Positions 40,633 through 54,500 are shown, counted from the stretch's first letter. The stretch: DNA of 64,000 bases from Sindora glabra (GCA_020226215.1 CM035232.1:49848179-49912178), one strand, 5' to 3'. Made by a program: numbers and translations. Notes: a model not told the origin generated them from the letters alone.

Positions 40633-41549
40633 TCCTCAATATTTTTCTTGACTAAAATTTAATGTCAATGTGAGAAATATTTGACCCCATTCTCATATTA
40701 ATAGATAAATTCTCTCAGTAAATACGCATCTTGTGGTAAAAATAAAAATTCTCACAAGTTGTCTCGATTTTTTCCTTAATTGTTCGTTTACATCATAACA
40801 CACAAAATATCTTAGTAGTTAGTACGCTATGTGAAAATAAAATTTTCAGATCACAAATTGGTGAAAACAACTATAAACTCAACAGGTTATCAAATAAGTT
40901 ATAACACCATCAATTTTTAAATAAATTTTATATAAAAAGATATCTATTTATATTTGTTTAATGTATTATAAAATAAAAACCTGGTGTATTTATAAATTTA
41001 TCATAGAAAAAATTTATAACAGCACGTAAATTATTTCATTAGTATATAACAATAATATTTGAACAACAGAACACCTCACACTACTTTTTAACCCCTTCGG
41101 TTTGGAAACACAGCTACTTACGAAAATTTGTAAAATAAAAAGGAGGTCAAGATACAATGAATTAAGGCTTGACATAAATACGTGGATACGTAAGTGTTTT
41201 TTTTTTTTAATAGTAAAAGTAATAATTCACTATATATGTATATGTATATGTAAGATTTTAAATTTGAATTCTAAATATAATATAAAAATAAAACTCTTTA
41301 TGTACCATCAGATATTACTTTACCATTAAAGTAACAAAACTTATATTACTAGTTATGAGATAAATATTTAAGTGTCATTTGATTTATTGATGAAATATTT
41401 GAATATTTAAGATTTTTAATTATAAAAGAAGTTATTTTTATACATATAAAAAATAACTTTAGAACCAATATGTCAACAGAATAATGGTATTTAATGTTAT
41501 GATAAGAGTTTTACTCCCTCTCATGTTTAAGATTTAAATTTAAAATTAT

Positions 41550-41551
<2 letters not shown>

Positions 41552-41599
<48 letters not shown>
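41552..41599. repeat. (AT)n microsatellite
   Basis: About 48 bp of uninterrupted AT about 1.1 kb upstream of the ERF gene. Confidence 0.95.
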
Positions 41600-41603
<4 letters not shown>

Positions 41604-42183
41604 TAAATTATTATTTCTACAATTAAAATAAAAAACAATTCTAGACAAAATATTTAAAATGAAATAAAAATGAATAGACATATATTATTTATGTCACTGA
41701 AATTAACTTTACAAGGATATAGATGGAAGTTAGTGATTTATAAATATAACTACTTATCGTTAGTATTTTGTTAGGTAACTGTTTCCATGCGACTTTGGAA
41801 AATTACGTATTTTACGAAAATTTAAATCTTTCTATAAAATTTACCGTTTTAAAAATTACAAATGTTAAGTGTATAGAATTGCTACCTGTTTATAAAAATC
41901 AAATTTTTACATAAATTTTACAATTTTTTTAAAAATTACAATTCTATCGGTTATTATTGAATAAAAAATATTAAAAATTTATAAATAAATTTAAAATTTT
42001 TATAAAAATTACAATTTTTAATAAATAAATGTATCAACATTATTTCTTTTTCGATATATTTTTTTTTCAAGGTGGTAGAGCCTAACAGCAAAGTACATCC
42101 ATCTGATTTATATGCTGCAAACGAGTATCTTTCTTTTTGCAACGGTTCACCGTCTAATCAGCAAAACATGTTTTTCAGTTATC

Positions 42184-42189
42184 CACGTG
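42184..42189. promoter_or_regulatory. G-box CACGTG, distal
   Basis: CACGTG within the palindrome CCACGTGG (42183-42190), about 470 bp upstream of the ERF start codon. The class is bound by bHLH (MYC) and bZIP factors. Predicted from sequence only. Confidence 0.6.
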
Positions 42190-42380
42190 GAAGCATCCAA
42201 CGGGATCTTCGGAAAATTTTGTTTTCATTCGTTATTGGGACGACAAAAGACAGAGGACAAATGAAAAAAAATAAAAAATAAATAAAATGACATAATAAAA
42301 CGCAAATTGCAAAATAAAAAATAAATAAATAAAATATGAAGTCACTAGTTGAGGTCACTGGTGAATTCTGATCTGACCAG

Positions 42381-42408
42381 GCCGCCATCCGGTTAATTGA
42401 CCCACGTG
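42381..42408 (+). promoter_or_regulatory. GCC-box core, W-box and G-box cluster upstream of the ERF gene
   Basis: In 28 bp: GCCGCC (42381-42386, the core bound by ERF proteins themselves), TTGACC (42397-42402, WRKY-type W-box), and CACGTG (42403-42408, G-box) directly abutting the W-box. The cluster lies about 170 bp before the TATA box of an ERF1-type gene. In known plants such genes integrate ethylene and jasmonate signals. Possible autoregulation through GCCGCC is an inference. Confidence 0.6.
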
Positions 42409-42573
42409 CCCTATTTTTCTACCGTAATTTTTCCGGACCCACAAATTAATGAATAAAAAATAGCCACCAAAACCTCCCCGAAATTTTTATTTTTATTTTT
42501 TTTCATTATTGCCATTAAAATTTTTCACCAATTCGCTTTAGTGGCGGCTTTTACTGTTTACTGCGATGTTGGA

Positions 42574-42580
42574 TATAAAA
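42574..42580 (+). promoter_or_regulatory. TATA box of the ERF gene
   Basis: TATAAAA, 84 bp upstream of the start codon. It would place transcription start near 42605 and give a leader of roughly 50 bases, a normal arrangement for a plant RNA polymerase II promoter. Confidence 0.75.
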
Positions 42581-42657
42581 AGGATCGACGCCTAGATTTT
42601 CAATTGGACATTCTGAAAAAATAGAACAGGCCACTCGAGTTCTCAACACTACCAGCC

Positions 42658-43365
42658 ATGAACTCTTCCCCACTTCACATAGATTCATCCTCCTTCTTCC
42701 ACTCCACCACCTCCGAGTTCTCGTCGGAGTCCTCCTTTGGCTCGTCGCAGGATTCTTTCTCCTGGAATTTCAACCACGATTACCTTCCCTTCAACGAAAA
42801 TGACCCTGAAGAAATGCTTCTCTATGGCTTAATCTCAAAGGCCAACACTGCCGACCAAGCACCCGACCTGCCCCACGGCCCTGGCAGGGTTAAGGATGAA
42901 GAAGTGAGCTCAGAGGAGAAAGAATTCAGCCCGAGCTCAAGCCCAACCCCGAGGAAGGAGAAGTCTTACCGAGGAGTCCGGAGGCGGCCGTGGGGAAAAT
43001 TCGCGGCGGAGATCAGGGATTCAACTCGACACGGCATAAGGGTGTGGCTGGGGACATTTGACAGTGCTGAAGCAGCAGCTTTGGCTTATGATCAAGCTGC
43101 TTTTTCTATGAGGGGCTCTTCAGCGATACTCAATTTTCCGGTTGAAAGAGTTAGAGAATCACTTAAAGAAATGAATTATGGGTTTGAAGATGGCTGCTCC
43201 CCTGTCGTGGCTTTGAAGAGAAAGCATTCCATGAGAAGGAAAATCACTAACAAGAAGAATAAGGAAAGAGATGTCAGGATAGACAATGTAGTGGAATTTG
43301 AAGATCTTGGTGCTGATTACTTGGAACAATTGCTGGTGTCTTGTGAGAATCCTGCATCTTGGTGA
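42658..43365 (+). CDS. ERF1B: Ethylene-responsive transcription factor, ERF1/ERF1B type (AP2/ERF group IX)
   Basis: Intact 235-residue intronless gene. The AP2/ERF DNA-binding domain spans about residues 104-161, from YRGVRRRPWGKFAAEIRD through RVWLGTF (W130, L131, G132) to AILNFP. The AAEIRD Ala and Asp mark the ERF rather than the DREB subfamily, so the target should be the GCC box. N-terminal FNENDPEEMLLYGLI (residues 45-59) matches the conserved acidic block of ERF1 proteins. A basic stretch at 187-203 (KRKHSMRRKITNKKNK) can serve as nuclear signal. The C-terminal VVEFEDLGADYLEQLL (211-226) is an EDLL-type activation motif. Length fits the Arabidopsis ERF1 class (about 220). In that class the protein acts in the nucleus downstream of EIN3 and jasmonate to switch on defence genes. 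The start is the first ATG after a TATA box, with no upstream in-frame alternative needed. No other host gene adjoins it. Exact orthology within the ERF1/ERF15 group is inferred. Confidence 0.97.
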   Translation: MNSSPLHIDSSSFFHSTTSEFSSESSFGSSQDSFSWNFNHDYLPFNENDPEEMLLYGLISKANTADQAPDLPHGPGRVKDEEVSSEEKEFSPSSSPTPRKEKSYRGVRRRPWGKFAAEIRDSTRHGIRVWLGTFDSAEAAALAYDQAAFSMRGSSAILNFPVERVRESLKEMNYGFEDGCSPVVALKRKHSMRRKITNKKNKERDVRIDNVVEFEDLGADYLEQLLVSCENPASW

Positions 43366-43700
43366 AGTCAAATCTTTCGAAATCCAATTACTAGATATCA
43401 AAACAAGCTCCTTATTGTTCATTCCACTTCCTTTGCTCTGTTTTCCTTTCTTCTTCCGTTTTTTCTTTTTTTTAATCTGCTTTTTCTGTTTCTTTTGAGA
43501 CAAATATTAGGAAAGTGATACACCCACAATCTTCTTTGGCTGTGTACTTGTCAATTTTTTGGGATAATCCTCTTCTTTTTTTTCGTTATTTTTTTATTGT
43601 TTGGGAGAGATAAATATACAATTTTTTGTGAATTTTATTAAATATAAAAAATGATTTTGGATCTCACACTGTTATCCTATATCTCTCTCCAATATAAAAT
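43366..43700 (+). other. Probable 3' UTR region of the ERF gene
   Basis: T-rich tracts follow the TGA stop (43363-43365), with AATAAA-like AT-rich signals such as GATAAATATA near 43608 and AATATAAAATAAAA near 43691. The cleavage site cannot be placed from sequence alone. Confidence 0.4.
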
Positions 43701-43891
43701 AAAAAATGACTAAAAAAAGAAAGAAGAAGGATCTTATTCCATTTTTCTAATAGTACACTGAAACTTATAGTGGGAGTCAATTACGTAAATGAGAGAATAT
43801 GATCTAAGGAGGTACCTAATAATATAGGTGTAGCATTACTTCAATAATTAAGATTTTGTAATGTTAGGATTGGTCATGTATTTGAGATCAA

Positions 43892-44498
43892 TTAAGTTTG
43901 TATCTTTCTTTTTTTTTTATGCGGGGGATTTTTTTTCCTGCCTTTTGATGTAAAGCTGAAGAAGATAAGGAGTTTGTAGTAATCTTTGGGTGGGCCCAAA
44001 TATATTTTAATTAAATCGAAGTCTCTGTTGCCTATCATCTCACATGTCAGCCTACATGGTTGAGTTTTGCACCAAGACAGGCACGCTTGGATGTAAAATT
44101 GAGGTTTCTTGACGATTTGTACAAGCAACCTCTTTGTCTGCAAGTGCATGAAGTTAAGATTTCGACAACGAGAATTTTCACGCAGAAACACAGCAATAAT
44201 TTGCGCTGGATCTGTGCAGAAATTCATCGCTTCAATAAAATTACAACATTTTGTCAAACACGTTGCAAGAACTTTATTTGTGATTCCGTTATTACATTAT
44301 TTTGTCAATGACATTGCAGGTTGTTTATTGGTAAATCTGTCAACTCAACGAGAATTAATCATAATAATTGTCTCATGGTCGGGGTCGATTTTTAACATGA
44401 TTCTAATTTTATTGAATATTCCTGCAGCGACAAATCTATATAGCAAAAAAAGGTTTAAAAAGCAATATGCTAATGAAACTGAAGATATTTTTCTGTAA
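43892..44498. other. Patch open on both strands, identity unknown
   Basis: 121 codons are open on the minus strand (43892-44257) and 129 codons on the plus strand (44109-44498), in a patch less AT-rich than its surroundings. Neither protein shows a family I recognise, and both are Cys-rich without a clear spacing pattern. It may be an old gene or transposon fragment rather than a live gene. Confidence 0.25.
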
Positions 44499-45765
44499 GA
44501 TTACACTTACCTTTAGAGTCTTGTTGTGATGCATCTTTAAAAGATTATAAATTTTTATTAAGTGATGAAACTACAATTTGTCATGTAAAATCCAATAATT
44601 TGTTTTTTTATAAAAAAATTGCAAGTATGTTCAAAGTTTGCAAATAATAAATATATGAAAATTACAATTTTATTATTTAAAGGTCTAAGAAAAATTTAGA
44701 AAAATTAAATTTCTATAAAAAATTTGTAACTTTTAAAGAAACATATTAAAAAATTTATATTAAAAAATAAATATTTAAATGAAAAATTATAAATTCATAT
44801 ATGTACGATTTTTTTCAAATGATGCATTAGAATAGAACTTTTATTTCTGTGCATTCAATACTTGCAATTAAAAATGTCTTATCATTAACTCGCAATCATT
44901 TTAATAAAATTACGTTCATTCTTTCAATATTTTTGACAATTGTGATTTAAAATTCTACTTACATATTGAATCAAATATATAAAAAAAATTCTGTCAGGGA
45001 GCATCATAATTAAGTTATTATTAACTTAAAAGTTCCCATAAATTTTTGAAAAGTGAAGAAATATCTGGTCCCATTAGAGGGCCACTTGTATCTCAGACGG
45101 GGTATCTGACGAGGGATATGCATTTTTGTTTGTGTAAAATATGATAACGACAAATATTTGTATCAAACTTTGTTAATTTATCTGATTATGTTCAAAATAA
45201 GTGGCCGAGTTTGTTTGCAGTTGATGCTATGAGCAAAACATGGAATTGATAGCACATTGATAAGCTTCCGATTTATCTTCATGCGCCAAACTTCACTTGC
45301 TCTACAAGAAACATGACAAGTCAAAGACTTCAACTGTATCGGCTAATATATAATTATGCAAAGATTGGGACTTTATATTTTAAGGAGTAAAGTACATTAT
45401 TATAATTATTAATAGAAAACTAAAAATATTGATAATTATAAATTTAAAAATTATTTTTGTCATTTATTTTTATTTATTAAATTTTGAATCATTGATTTTT
45501 TCATTAATAAATGTATCATGAGTCAAAACCCTTGATTTTTGTATTTTCTCATAGAATATAAAAAAAATTATTTATTTAAAATTAAATCTATAAACAATTT
45601 TACACATAAATACATAAATTTAATTGAAAATAAAATAAATGCTAATTATTTTTATATTTTAAGCAAGAGGTTAACGACGAGCATGTAAAGATAAGAGTCT
45701 CCATATATTAACATTCATAACATTATTTATTTAATATCAAAGTATGCATTCAAGAGGAATATATA
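44499..45765. other. AT-rich spacer, nothing recognised
   Basis: No open frames, paired repeats or RNA genes supported. Confidence 0.35.
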
Positions 45766-45770
45766 TATTA

Positions 45771-46274
45771 TGCAAGAATAAATTTTAATTAAATATAAAA
45801 TCCAGATCTTAGCTTTAAATTATGACATGAATAAAGATGAAGAAAACATTTAATTATATATAAATGGTGTAATAAATACCTAAATAATATGATATTTGAT
45901 CCTCTATTTAGCACTCTTTAAATTAATCGAACATATCTACAAAACATATTTGTAAAGAAATTATCATAGAGATCACACTCCCTTTATTGCAACTACCATT
46001 TTTCCTTTCTGAGAAGAAGAACAAATTTTGTATGTACAATGAGACAATCGAGACTAGAGTTGGACACTAAAAGTAGGATATCTCATTAAAACAATTGGAT
46101 TAGATTATAAATTCTATCCATCACATAATTCAAACTCAATTAATCTACATTTTGTACTTAAATGCCATATAAGACCCATTACAAATATTCAACTTAGTTT
46201 TTAGCCTACAAAATTAATATTAACATTAATTATAATTTATAAAATAATACAAGATCCATATAAAATTTCTAACA
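45771..46274 (-). repeat. 3' LTR of element A
   Basis: 504 bp, plus-strand ends TGCAAG and CTAACA, preceded by target duplication TATTA. Matches 50809-51029 followed by 56312-56593 in order. Confidence 0.85.
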
Positions 46275-49200
46275 ATCTCTTACTCGAACTCATATTAATT
46301 TAAAAATAATAAATACTTGAAAATTAAAATTAATATTCAATGATATTATTTCACCCATTAGTTTAATTAAGATTATAAGCATTCAATAATATTAAATATT
46401 ATATTTGAAGAGATATTAGTATTAAACATATCAAACGCTTATACCTTGCTAACCAAACAAATATAATGTGCACAATAGGATTTACATTACTTTAATGTAA
46501 CTAAATCTAAATTCCCACACGATGATCCTAACATCTATCTAAGATGCCTAATGAGAATCAATATTCTCAATACAGTAATGAGATAAGATCTAAATATTTT
46601 TATTCACACACCATAAATAAAATGTGCACAATATATAGTGATATACAAATATATCATTATGAGCATTTTGTTTAAACATATACTAAGATATCAATAAGTT
46701 CATATCATCAGAATTTTCATTAACCCAAAATACTGAAAAAGGCTTAGGAAAATTTACATTATTTGCATGATTGTACTTTATATTTACCCCTAAGCCTTTG
46801 ATTAATGGATTTATGAGTACACAATTCGTGGAAAGTAAGTAATATGCTCGCACATCTTCATTCTCATAAACTAGTACTTCAAATTAAAGTCCTTTAAATG
46901 GGCAAATTTATTATCACTAAAATAGAAAACTATGACAACAATATTATTGCAACATAAATTTAGTTAAAGCTAGAAACCTTTAACCCATTAGCTTGATAAA
47001 GAAATTTATAACACATGACATGCACTGTCTTTTAATGAAGATTGTTGCAATTGACTACACAATAATTTTCATGACATAGCTCCTCTTAACACATGTTTAG
47101 ACATAAATTTATAATCACTTAGATAACTAATAAAACAAGTTTAAGTAGTCAGTATATAAGAGATCTCTCGATCTTCTATTAATCATTATGTAATTAATTG
47201 TACTACTCAGTATAATACCATTTATAATCCAAAACCACTTATCTAAATTAATAACAAGCTACCTATAACTAATGCATATAGGACATTACCTATCATTTGG
47301 AAAATATTTACACCTAATAAATTTGATCATTTCAAATTAACTAATATAAGAGCACGTGACATGTTGAGCTCTTTATGGTATCATAAATGAGATAAGCTAA
47401 ATACACTAAGGACCAATGCATTATGGACACTCCATGTTTTTACGCCTAAACTATTATTTTAATTGAATTATCTCATCTTAATTAACACATCCATACCATG
47501 ACCAATTTAGAAAGACATTGTCCTTATACAAATCTAGAATTTTAAAAAATGCTTGTATACACTAGTTTGCATTGCTATCCTAATATCCAAAAGAAATCAT
47601 AATTTTGTAAAAAATGAGATATAACTATATAAATGAATATTTCTAATTTTCCTTTTTACAAACTATCTAGTTATTAGGTCACTAATCAAGAAAGCTACTT
47701 TGTTCTTTAACTAATATGGCTCCTACTAAAATGAGTTATTTTAAACCAAAAGCGAGTTTTAAAATAGTATGAGAGAGAGTTTTTTTGATAAATTATGTCT
47801 TCTTTCTAAATGAAGTTCTTAACCACCAACCAACTTGATCTTGAATCCATATATTCATTTCAACATCCCTTTTTAAGCATAAAATAATAATTAGTCTTTA
47901 ATTGGCTAATTGTTAATGAGCAACTCAACTTGTTTTCAGATTCAATTGTTATAATCCAACGTGAAGGATTAACTTAAATTTTATGGGACACTTTAAATGG
48001 ATTTTGTTTCTATTTTGTCTTTGCCAAATGTAGTGGACTAAAATATAAGACAATGAAAAATAAACTTGTAAGCCTATATAGAGTTACCACACATTGCTTT
48101 CAACTCCCACTAATCAAAGATATCCTCTAAATAGATCAATTCAACTAAATCTTAGAAATAATTTTAGGGTTAAGTTTCAAAATTGGATTTTGTAAAATCC
48201 CAACATAACCCTTCTAAAAACATGTACTCTAATAAAGACATCAAGACAAATTTTATTTGTCAAAATATGACAATTAGGAAAAATGAATTTTCTCAGAGAA
48301 ATATATAAAATCCTGTGTTTTTAGTAGGAAATAAAACATAAAAGAAAAAGCACCATCTTTAATTCAATGCAATTTCATAACATTAATAGAATTTCCAAAA
48401 AAAAAAATAATAGTTCCAATGCACATCAAGTCAAAAATTATTCCTTATATCAATCATTTAAACTTTTAGGCTTATTCTAAAATGTGCTCCTACACTCTAA
48501 CAACCTCATTATCAGTCATTTTCTTAAACAACAAGAGATAAAGACTCTTTCCTACTTTATTAACTTTCACAAAGTTACTAGTTCAATGGTGCTTTTCTAA
48601 TGGTTTAGTCCAAAATGGCTATCAAATTGAATTGATTCGAGTGTTGACCAATTTTATCTTTCACTTTTGCTCCCAACACTTGAATTCCAACTAGTAGTGG
48701 GTTTTACATTTAGGATTGCCATATGCATTTTCTAAACTAAGCCATATAAATCACAATTTATCCTATCTAGTATCTTAAAAAGTTTTATTGCATACACTTA
48801 AAATTGAGGAAAATATTTAAAACACAAAAAATACATTGTGCAATCCTATCCAATATCGTATTATAAGAATTAACACCAAAGAACATTTAAGTCCTTACAA
48901 TATAAGAGTTAAATATTGTACCTCAAAAACCTAACATTGACTAGTGTTTAAAAATTCTAAAAATATAACATTTAACCCTATACTCGTATTATAACTAACT
49001 TACTTTATTAATAATATAATACCTAAGCGTATTAAATATGATCAATATAATCTCTCCCTTATACATTTTATAAAATAAAATTTTCCTTTTCAAAAAATTT
49101 GAACAAAATTCTAATATAATTGGTCTCATAAAGGTAGGTATGCAGCTATACAAAATTTTATAGCATAATATGAGAATGCAGTAATTCTTATAAAATGTAA

Positions 49201-50808
49201 TAATCCTCCAAAATTATTACATAATGTAAAAAGTATAAAAAAATGTTACAAAAATTATAATAAGTAGGTAATATTATAGGAATTACCCAGAAAAAATTTA
49301 GACTTAGAATAATTTCAATTAGTTACTTAAATAAATTGGGCAAAAATTAGTATAAAATTTTTTTATTCTAGAAAATTAAAAAAAACTGTAAAAATGTGTT
49401 TCAAGCGTGGAACATAGTAGTATAAACACCTTTATCAGAAAATGCCAATATGGTGGCATAGGTACACATGCATTACTATGCATGTGGACTAGCATGCACC
49501 CTAAACACTTTTGTTTTCTTCACCTAGAAAGCTTGTAGTTTAGGTCATTTAAACCTAATTTTCAACGTAAAATGCAACCTGTTATTTTTCATGCATGATT
49601 TTGCACAAATTTTTCCCAATTATCTATTTGATACAATTTTCTAGCTAACTAGATTTTATTTCCATAAAAAAACAATTATTTTTTATTTCTAAGATTCCAA
49701 AAAACCATGAAAATAACCACATGGAGCTTTTAGGAAGTTGCTAAATTTTTAAGCTTAAAATTAGCTCTAACTTCTTGCAAAATTCATTTTATTTTTATCC
49801 TAAATCATTTTTTTATTGAAAACATTTAAAAAATTGATTTCCAAATTTTTCAAAATTTTGAAGGAAAAAAATGAGCTTAATTGCTCTAAAATTTTTCCCT
49901 ATATTAAAAACCCTTAAATAAATCCATTTTATTTGAAAAATAAGCTTCCAACTAATGAAACCTTTATCATCTTTGAAACAAAAATTATTTTTAGTTTCAA
50001 AATAAAAATAAAACTTGATGCCCAATACTGTTTTTGATAGTTCTAGAACCTCTAGAAAGCATTTAACTACATGGTTATTGCACTTAATTACCCTCCTAAA
50101 AGCATACACACACCAAAACAAATATACTCATATATTTGCAAACATTTTGATACCCTACATGACTTAACAAATGTCCACAAATAAGAATCTATATATGCTT
50201 CTAACATGTAACCATTGCATATATCTTCAAACAAACTTGGCAGAAAACCACAACAATAAAGACATAGAACCATTGCAATAGTTCCTTTTGTAATACCATA
50301 AAGGAGTGTAAAAATTCATGCATCAATAGCAAAATTCAATAATAGTTTATGCAAGAATATTGTTTTTGAAAATATGCACACAAAAACAACATATAATTAC
50401 AAGTGAAATTGCACACAAATATATTAGGAAGGAAAGAAAAATTGGTAATAAGCCACCTATGGCATATGTAGAATATAGTTACAAAATCATAATACACACA
50501 CACATATATGACAGAAGTTACTATGCCTATTAATTTTCTAGACTTAAAACACCATCCCTAAAAAACCATTCCATATTTCTAGTGAACTATTTTTTTGCCT
50601 AACTTCACATGTTCATTCATTTTAATTCATCATGAAATATATTTTGCTATAAAGCAATTGCCAAACATGCAAAATCATATATGATTCTCCCACATAAAGT
50701 TTCCAAAAATAGGATTAAAATTCATTTAAAAGAGAGAGAACATGCAACTTTCATAAAAAATTACCTTAATAAGATTAACCAAAAGTCAAACTAAGCTCTA
50801 ATATCAAT

Positions 50809-51029
50809 TGCAAGGATAAATTTTAATTAAATATAAAACCTAGATCTTGGCTTTAAATTAAGGCATAGACAAAGATGGACAAAATGTTTAATTATATATA
50901 AGTGGTGTAATAAAAACCTAGATCATTGAATGTTTGATCCTCTATTTAGCACTCTTTAAGTCAATCCAACATACTTGCAAAATACAAATGCAAATAAATT
51001 GTTATATAGATCATATTCGCTCTATCATA
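50809..51029 (-). repeat. 5' LTR of element A, left fragment
   Basis: Begins TGCAAGGATAAATTTTAATT, matching the 3' LTR start at 45771. It runs to about GATCATATTCGCTCTATCAT, where element B starts. The rest of this LTR lies beyond B. Confidence 0.85.
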
Positions 51030-51532
51030 TGCTAGGATTATTTTAGATTAAATATGAAATTCCTAAATTTTGGCTTTCAATTATGGTATGCACATAATGA
51101 AGTAATAATCAGTTATATAAATTGTTAAAATAAATACTTGGACCCATTAATGATTCATCTTTAATGTTGCATTCCTTATGCCATTTGAATGAGTATCTAT
51201 AATACAAGAATACATAAAATCATTATAGAGGTCTCACTATCTCTATTGTAACCTCTCTTTCTCTCTTTGATAATGAGATCAGTTCTACATATTGATGGGA
51301 TAAAATACAGACTAGGGTAAGTTATTAAAGTTAGGGGACCTTATTAAATAAACTGAGTTAGGTTATGGATCCTACCCATCACATGATCCATGCCCAACTA
51401 ACCTACATTTGAGTTATAATATCATATAAGACTCGATTTTAATTGTCACTTTATTTAAAGCCTATATAACAAAATTTAAAAATAATTGCCATTTATTAAA
51501 TTAATATGAAGCCTACATTGAAATTTCTTATA
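51030..51532 (-). repeat. 3' LTR of element B
   Basis: 503 bp. The plus-strand right end TTTCTTATA is followed by ATCTCCTACTTGGG, the complement of a purine tract. Confidence 0.8.
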
Positions 51533-54500
51533 ATCTCCTACTTGGGTTGACATTAATTTATAAATGATCATTCCTTGAAAAGAATTAATGTTAAAATAAT
51601 ATTATCTCACTTATATATCTAATTGAGATTATAAGCATCCAATAATACAAGATATTATATCTGAAGGGATATCAATATAAAATATGTTGAATCTCTATGC
51701 CTCATTAGCCAAATGATTAAATATAATATGTATAATAGAATTTATATTACCTTAATGTGACTAAATGTAAATTCTCCACACAATGGCCTCAGCATCCACC
51801 CAAGATGCCTTATGAGAATTAAAAATTCTCAATATTAATGAGACAGGGTCTAAATGTCTTTATTCATAATTATAAAACTAGATCTGAATGTCCTTACTCA
51901 TACACTATAACTAAAATGTGCACAATATATAGCAAAGACATGAATATCTCATTATAAGTATTTCACTTACAGATATCATAAGATATCAATGAGTTTATAT
52001 CAATAAAAATTTCACTAACCCAAAATATCAAAAAGGCTTAGGAAAATTCACTTTATTCATATAATCATGTTTTATCTTTACCTTTAAACCTTCTAGTTAG
52101 TAGATCCGCAAGTATACAATTTATGAAAATTAAGTAATATACTTGCATATTTTTTCTCTCATAAATAAGTACTTCAATTTGAAGTCATTGACACGAGCAA
52201 ATATGTCATTAATAAGAGAGAATCTATGGTAACATTATTGTTGCAATATAAATCTAGTTAAAACAAAAAAAAACCTTTAATTCATTGACTTAATAAGAAA
52301 TTTATAACACGCAACATGCCCTTCCATTTAATAAAGGTTACTACAATTGACTACACAATAATTCCATGATATAGTGCTTCTAACACATGTCTAGACATAT
52401 TTTAATATTCAGTTGGACGATTGATAGAACAAGTCTAAGGAAACTATACACGTGATCTCTTGATTTTTTGTAGATCAGTGTATAATCATTTGTACCATCT
52501 AGACATAACACTATATACAGTCCAAAACTATTTAACCTAGATCAATAATAGGTTACTTATGAATAATACATATAAGATAACCCTTATTACCTAGTCAATA
52601 TTTGGGCTTAGTAATTTCCAATTAACACACATGAGAGTACACTAACATGCTGGACTCTTTTGATACTAAAATAAAATAAGCCAAATACCCCTAGGATTTA
52701 TATAATATGGGCCTACCGCACAAATAATTTTGGGCTTACAAGCTAACTATATATATGTTATTGTGAGCTTACCACACTTTACTCTTGAGCCACTTTTAAC
52801 TAGGTTTGATTTAGTTCCTTTGTCTTTACCAACACATCTTCATGATGATTGATTTAGAAGAACGTTATTGTCACATAGATCCTAAATCATCAAAATGCCT
52901 TAATTCATAATCCAATGACTTGCATTACTTTCTTGATATTTGAGAGAAATTACGATCTCACTAAAATGAGATACAATTGTGTAAACAAACATTTCTAATT
53001 CTTACTCTCAAAAAACTATTTAACTATTAGGTCACTGATCAGGAAAGGTATTTTTTTCTCTAACCAATACAGTTTCTATTAAAATGAACTGCTTTAGACT
53101 ATATATGAGTTTTGAAATGTCAATAGAAGAGAATCTTTGACAAAATATACCTTTCTCTCAAAAATAGTTATTAACTACTAACTACCTGATCATGAACCCA
53201 TAAACTTATATAAGCATCCTTATTAAACATAAAGTCCTATCTGTTTTTTTTTTAACTCTCACCTTTTATCAAATTTGATAGTTTCCCACTATCTCAAGAC
53301 ATTCTTAAATAGAGTAGTCCTTTTAAGCCTTAGAGATGGTTTCATGGTTAAACCTTGAAATTCAAATTTTTGTGAAATCTCAAACAACCTTATTAAGAAA
53401 ATGTACTTTAAAAGCACCTTAAAAGTAAGTTTTTATTTGCTAAAACTTGACAACCAGTCAAAGTAAATTTTCATTGTGAAATTTTACAAAATATTGTGTT
53501 TTTCCATATAACATAAAATACAAATAAAACCTATTTCTAGTTTTAAACACTTTTCAAGAAGTTAGCAAAACTTGATGGAAAACATTTAGTATACACCAAG
53601 TCAGAAAGACTTAAATTTTATATTCTTATTAAATTAAAATAAAATAATTAATAAAGTTCATAATGTACCTTCATAACCTTCCGACCTTATTATTGATTGC
53701 TTTTTTTCAATTAATGACCTTTGCCTGCTTGATTTGGTTTTACACATTTTTCTTATTCGAAAATAGGTTAAACATTTACTATCTAAGGAATGCTTTTTTT
53801 TATGGTCCGGTCTTAAATGACCATTAAACTAACTTAATTCAAGCATAAAGAAACTTTTGTATTCTAATTTTGCCCTATACTCGAATTCAAACTCACAATA
53901 AGTTCTATACTTAAATCTCTAAATACTTTATCTAAAATTAGACCCCATAAAACACGTCCCATTTAGCATTTTAAAATTTTATTGTATCAACATTAAAATT
54001 TAGGAAATATAAAAAAAAATCTGATGCATATAAAAAACTTAATCATGCTAAATCTTTCCTCATAAAATTATACTATGCAATATCAGTCAATATCACATTA
54101 TAAGAATTAATGCTAAAGGGCATTTAAATTGTTACAATATGATACAAAGGTCAAATATCATACTCTTAAAATTCAATATCGAAGAGCGTTTAAAATCTTA
54201 TAAATATAATACTTAATTTTACACTTATATTATAGTTAACTTACCATATCAATAATATAATATCAATTATCAAAGAGTATTTAATATTATCAACACAACC
54301 TTCCCTTTGTACAATTTTAAAAAAAATTCCTTTGAAAATTTTGTATAAAATTTTATGCAATTAGTCCCATGAAAGCAAGTACACAATTAAAAAAATTTTT
54401 CATAACATAATATGAGTATACAATAATTCCTAATTAATGTAATAATCCTCCAAAATTATTACATCACACAAACAATTTCTAAATTGCTATAAAAATTATA

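Noticed and set aside
43159..43503. Minus-strand 114-codon open frame over the ERF gene
   Set aside because: Shadow of the ERF coding strand and its T-rich 3' region; poly-Lys translation from T-runs.
49813..50273. Minus-strand open stretches inside element A as proteins
   Set aside because: Low-complexity, F/K/I-rich translations in a decayed non-coding LTR element, with no family resemblance.
46275..50808. Decayed copia gag-pol inside element A
   Set aside because: The internal length would fit, and a few residues near 46790 recall the end of pol. No GAG, protease, integrase or RT motif series could be read in any frame, so LARD-like is preferred.
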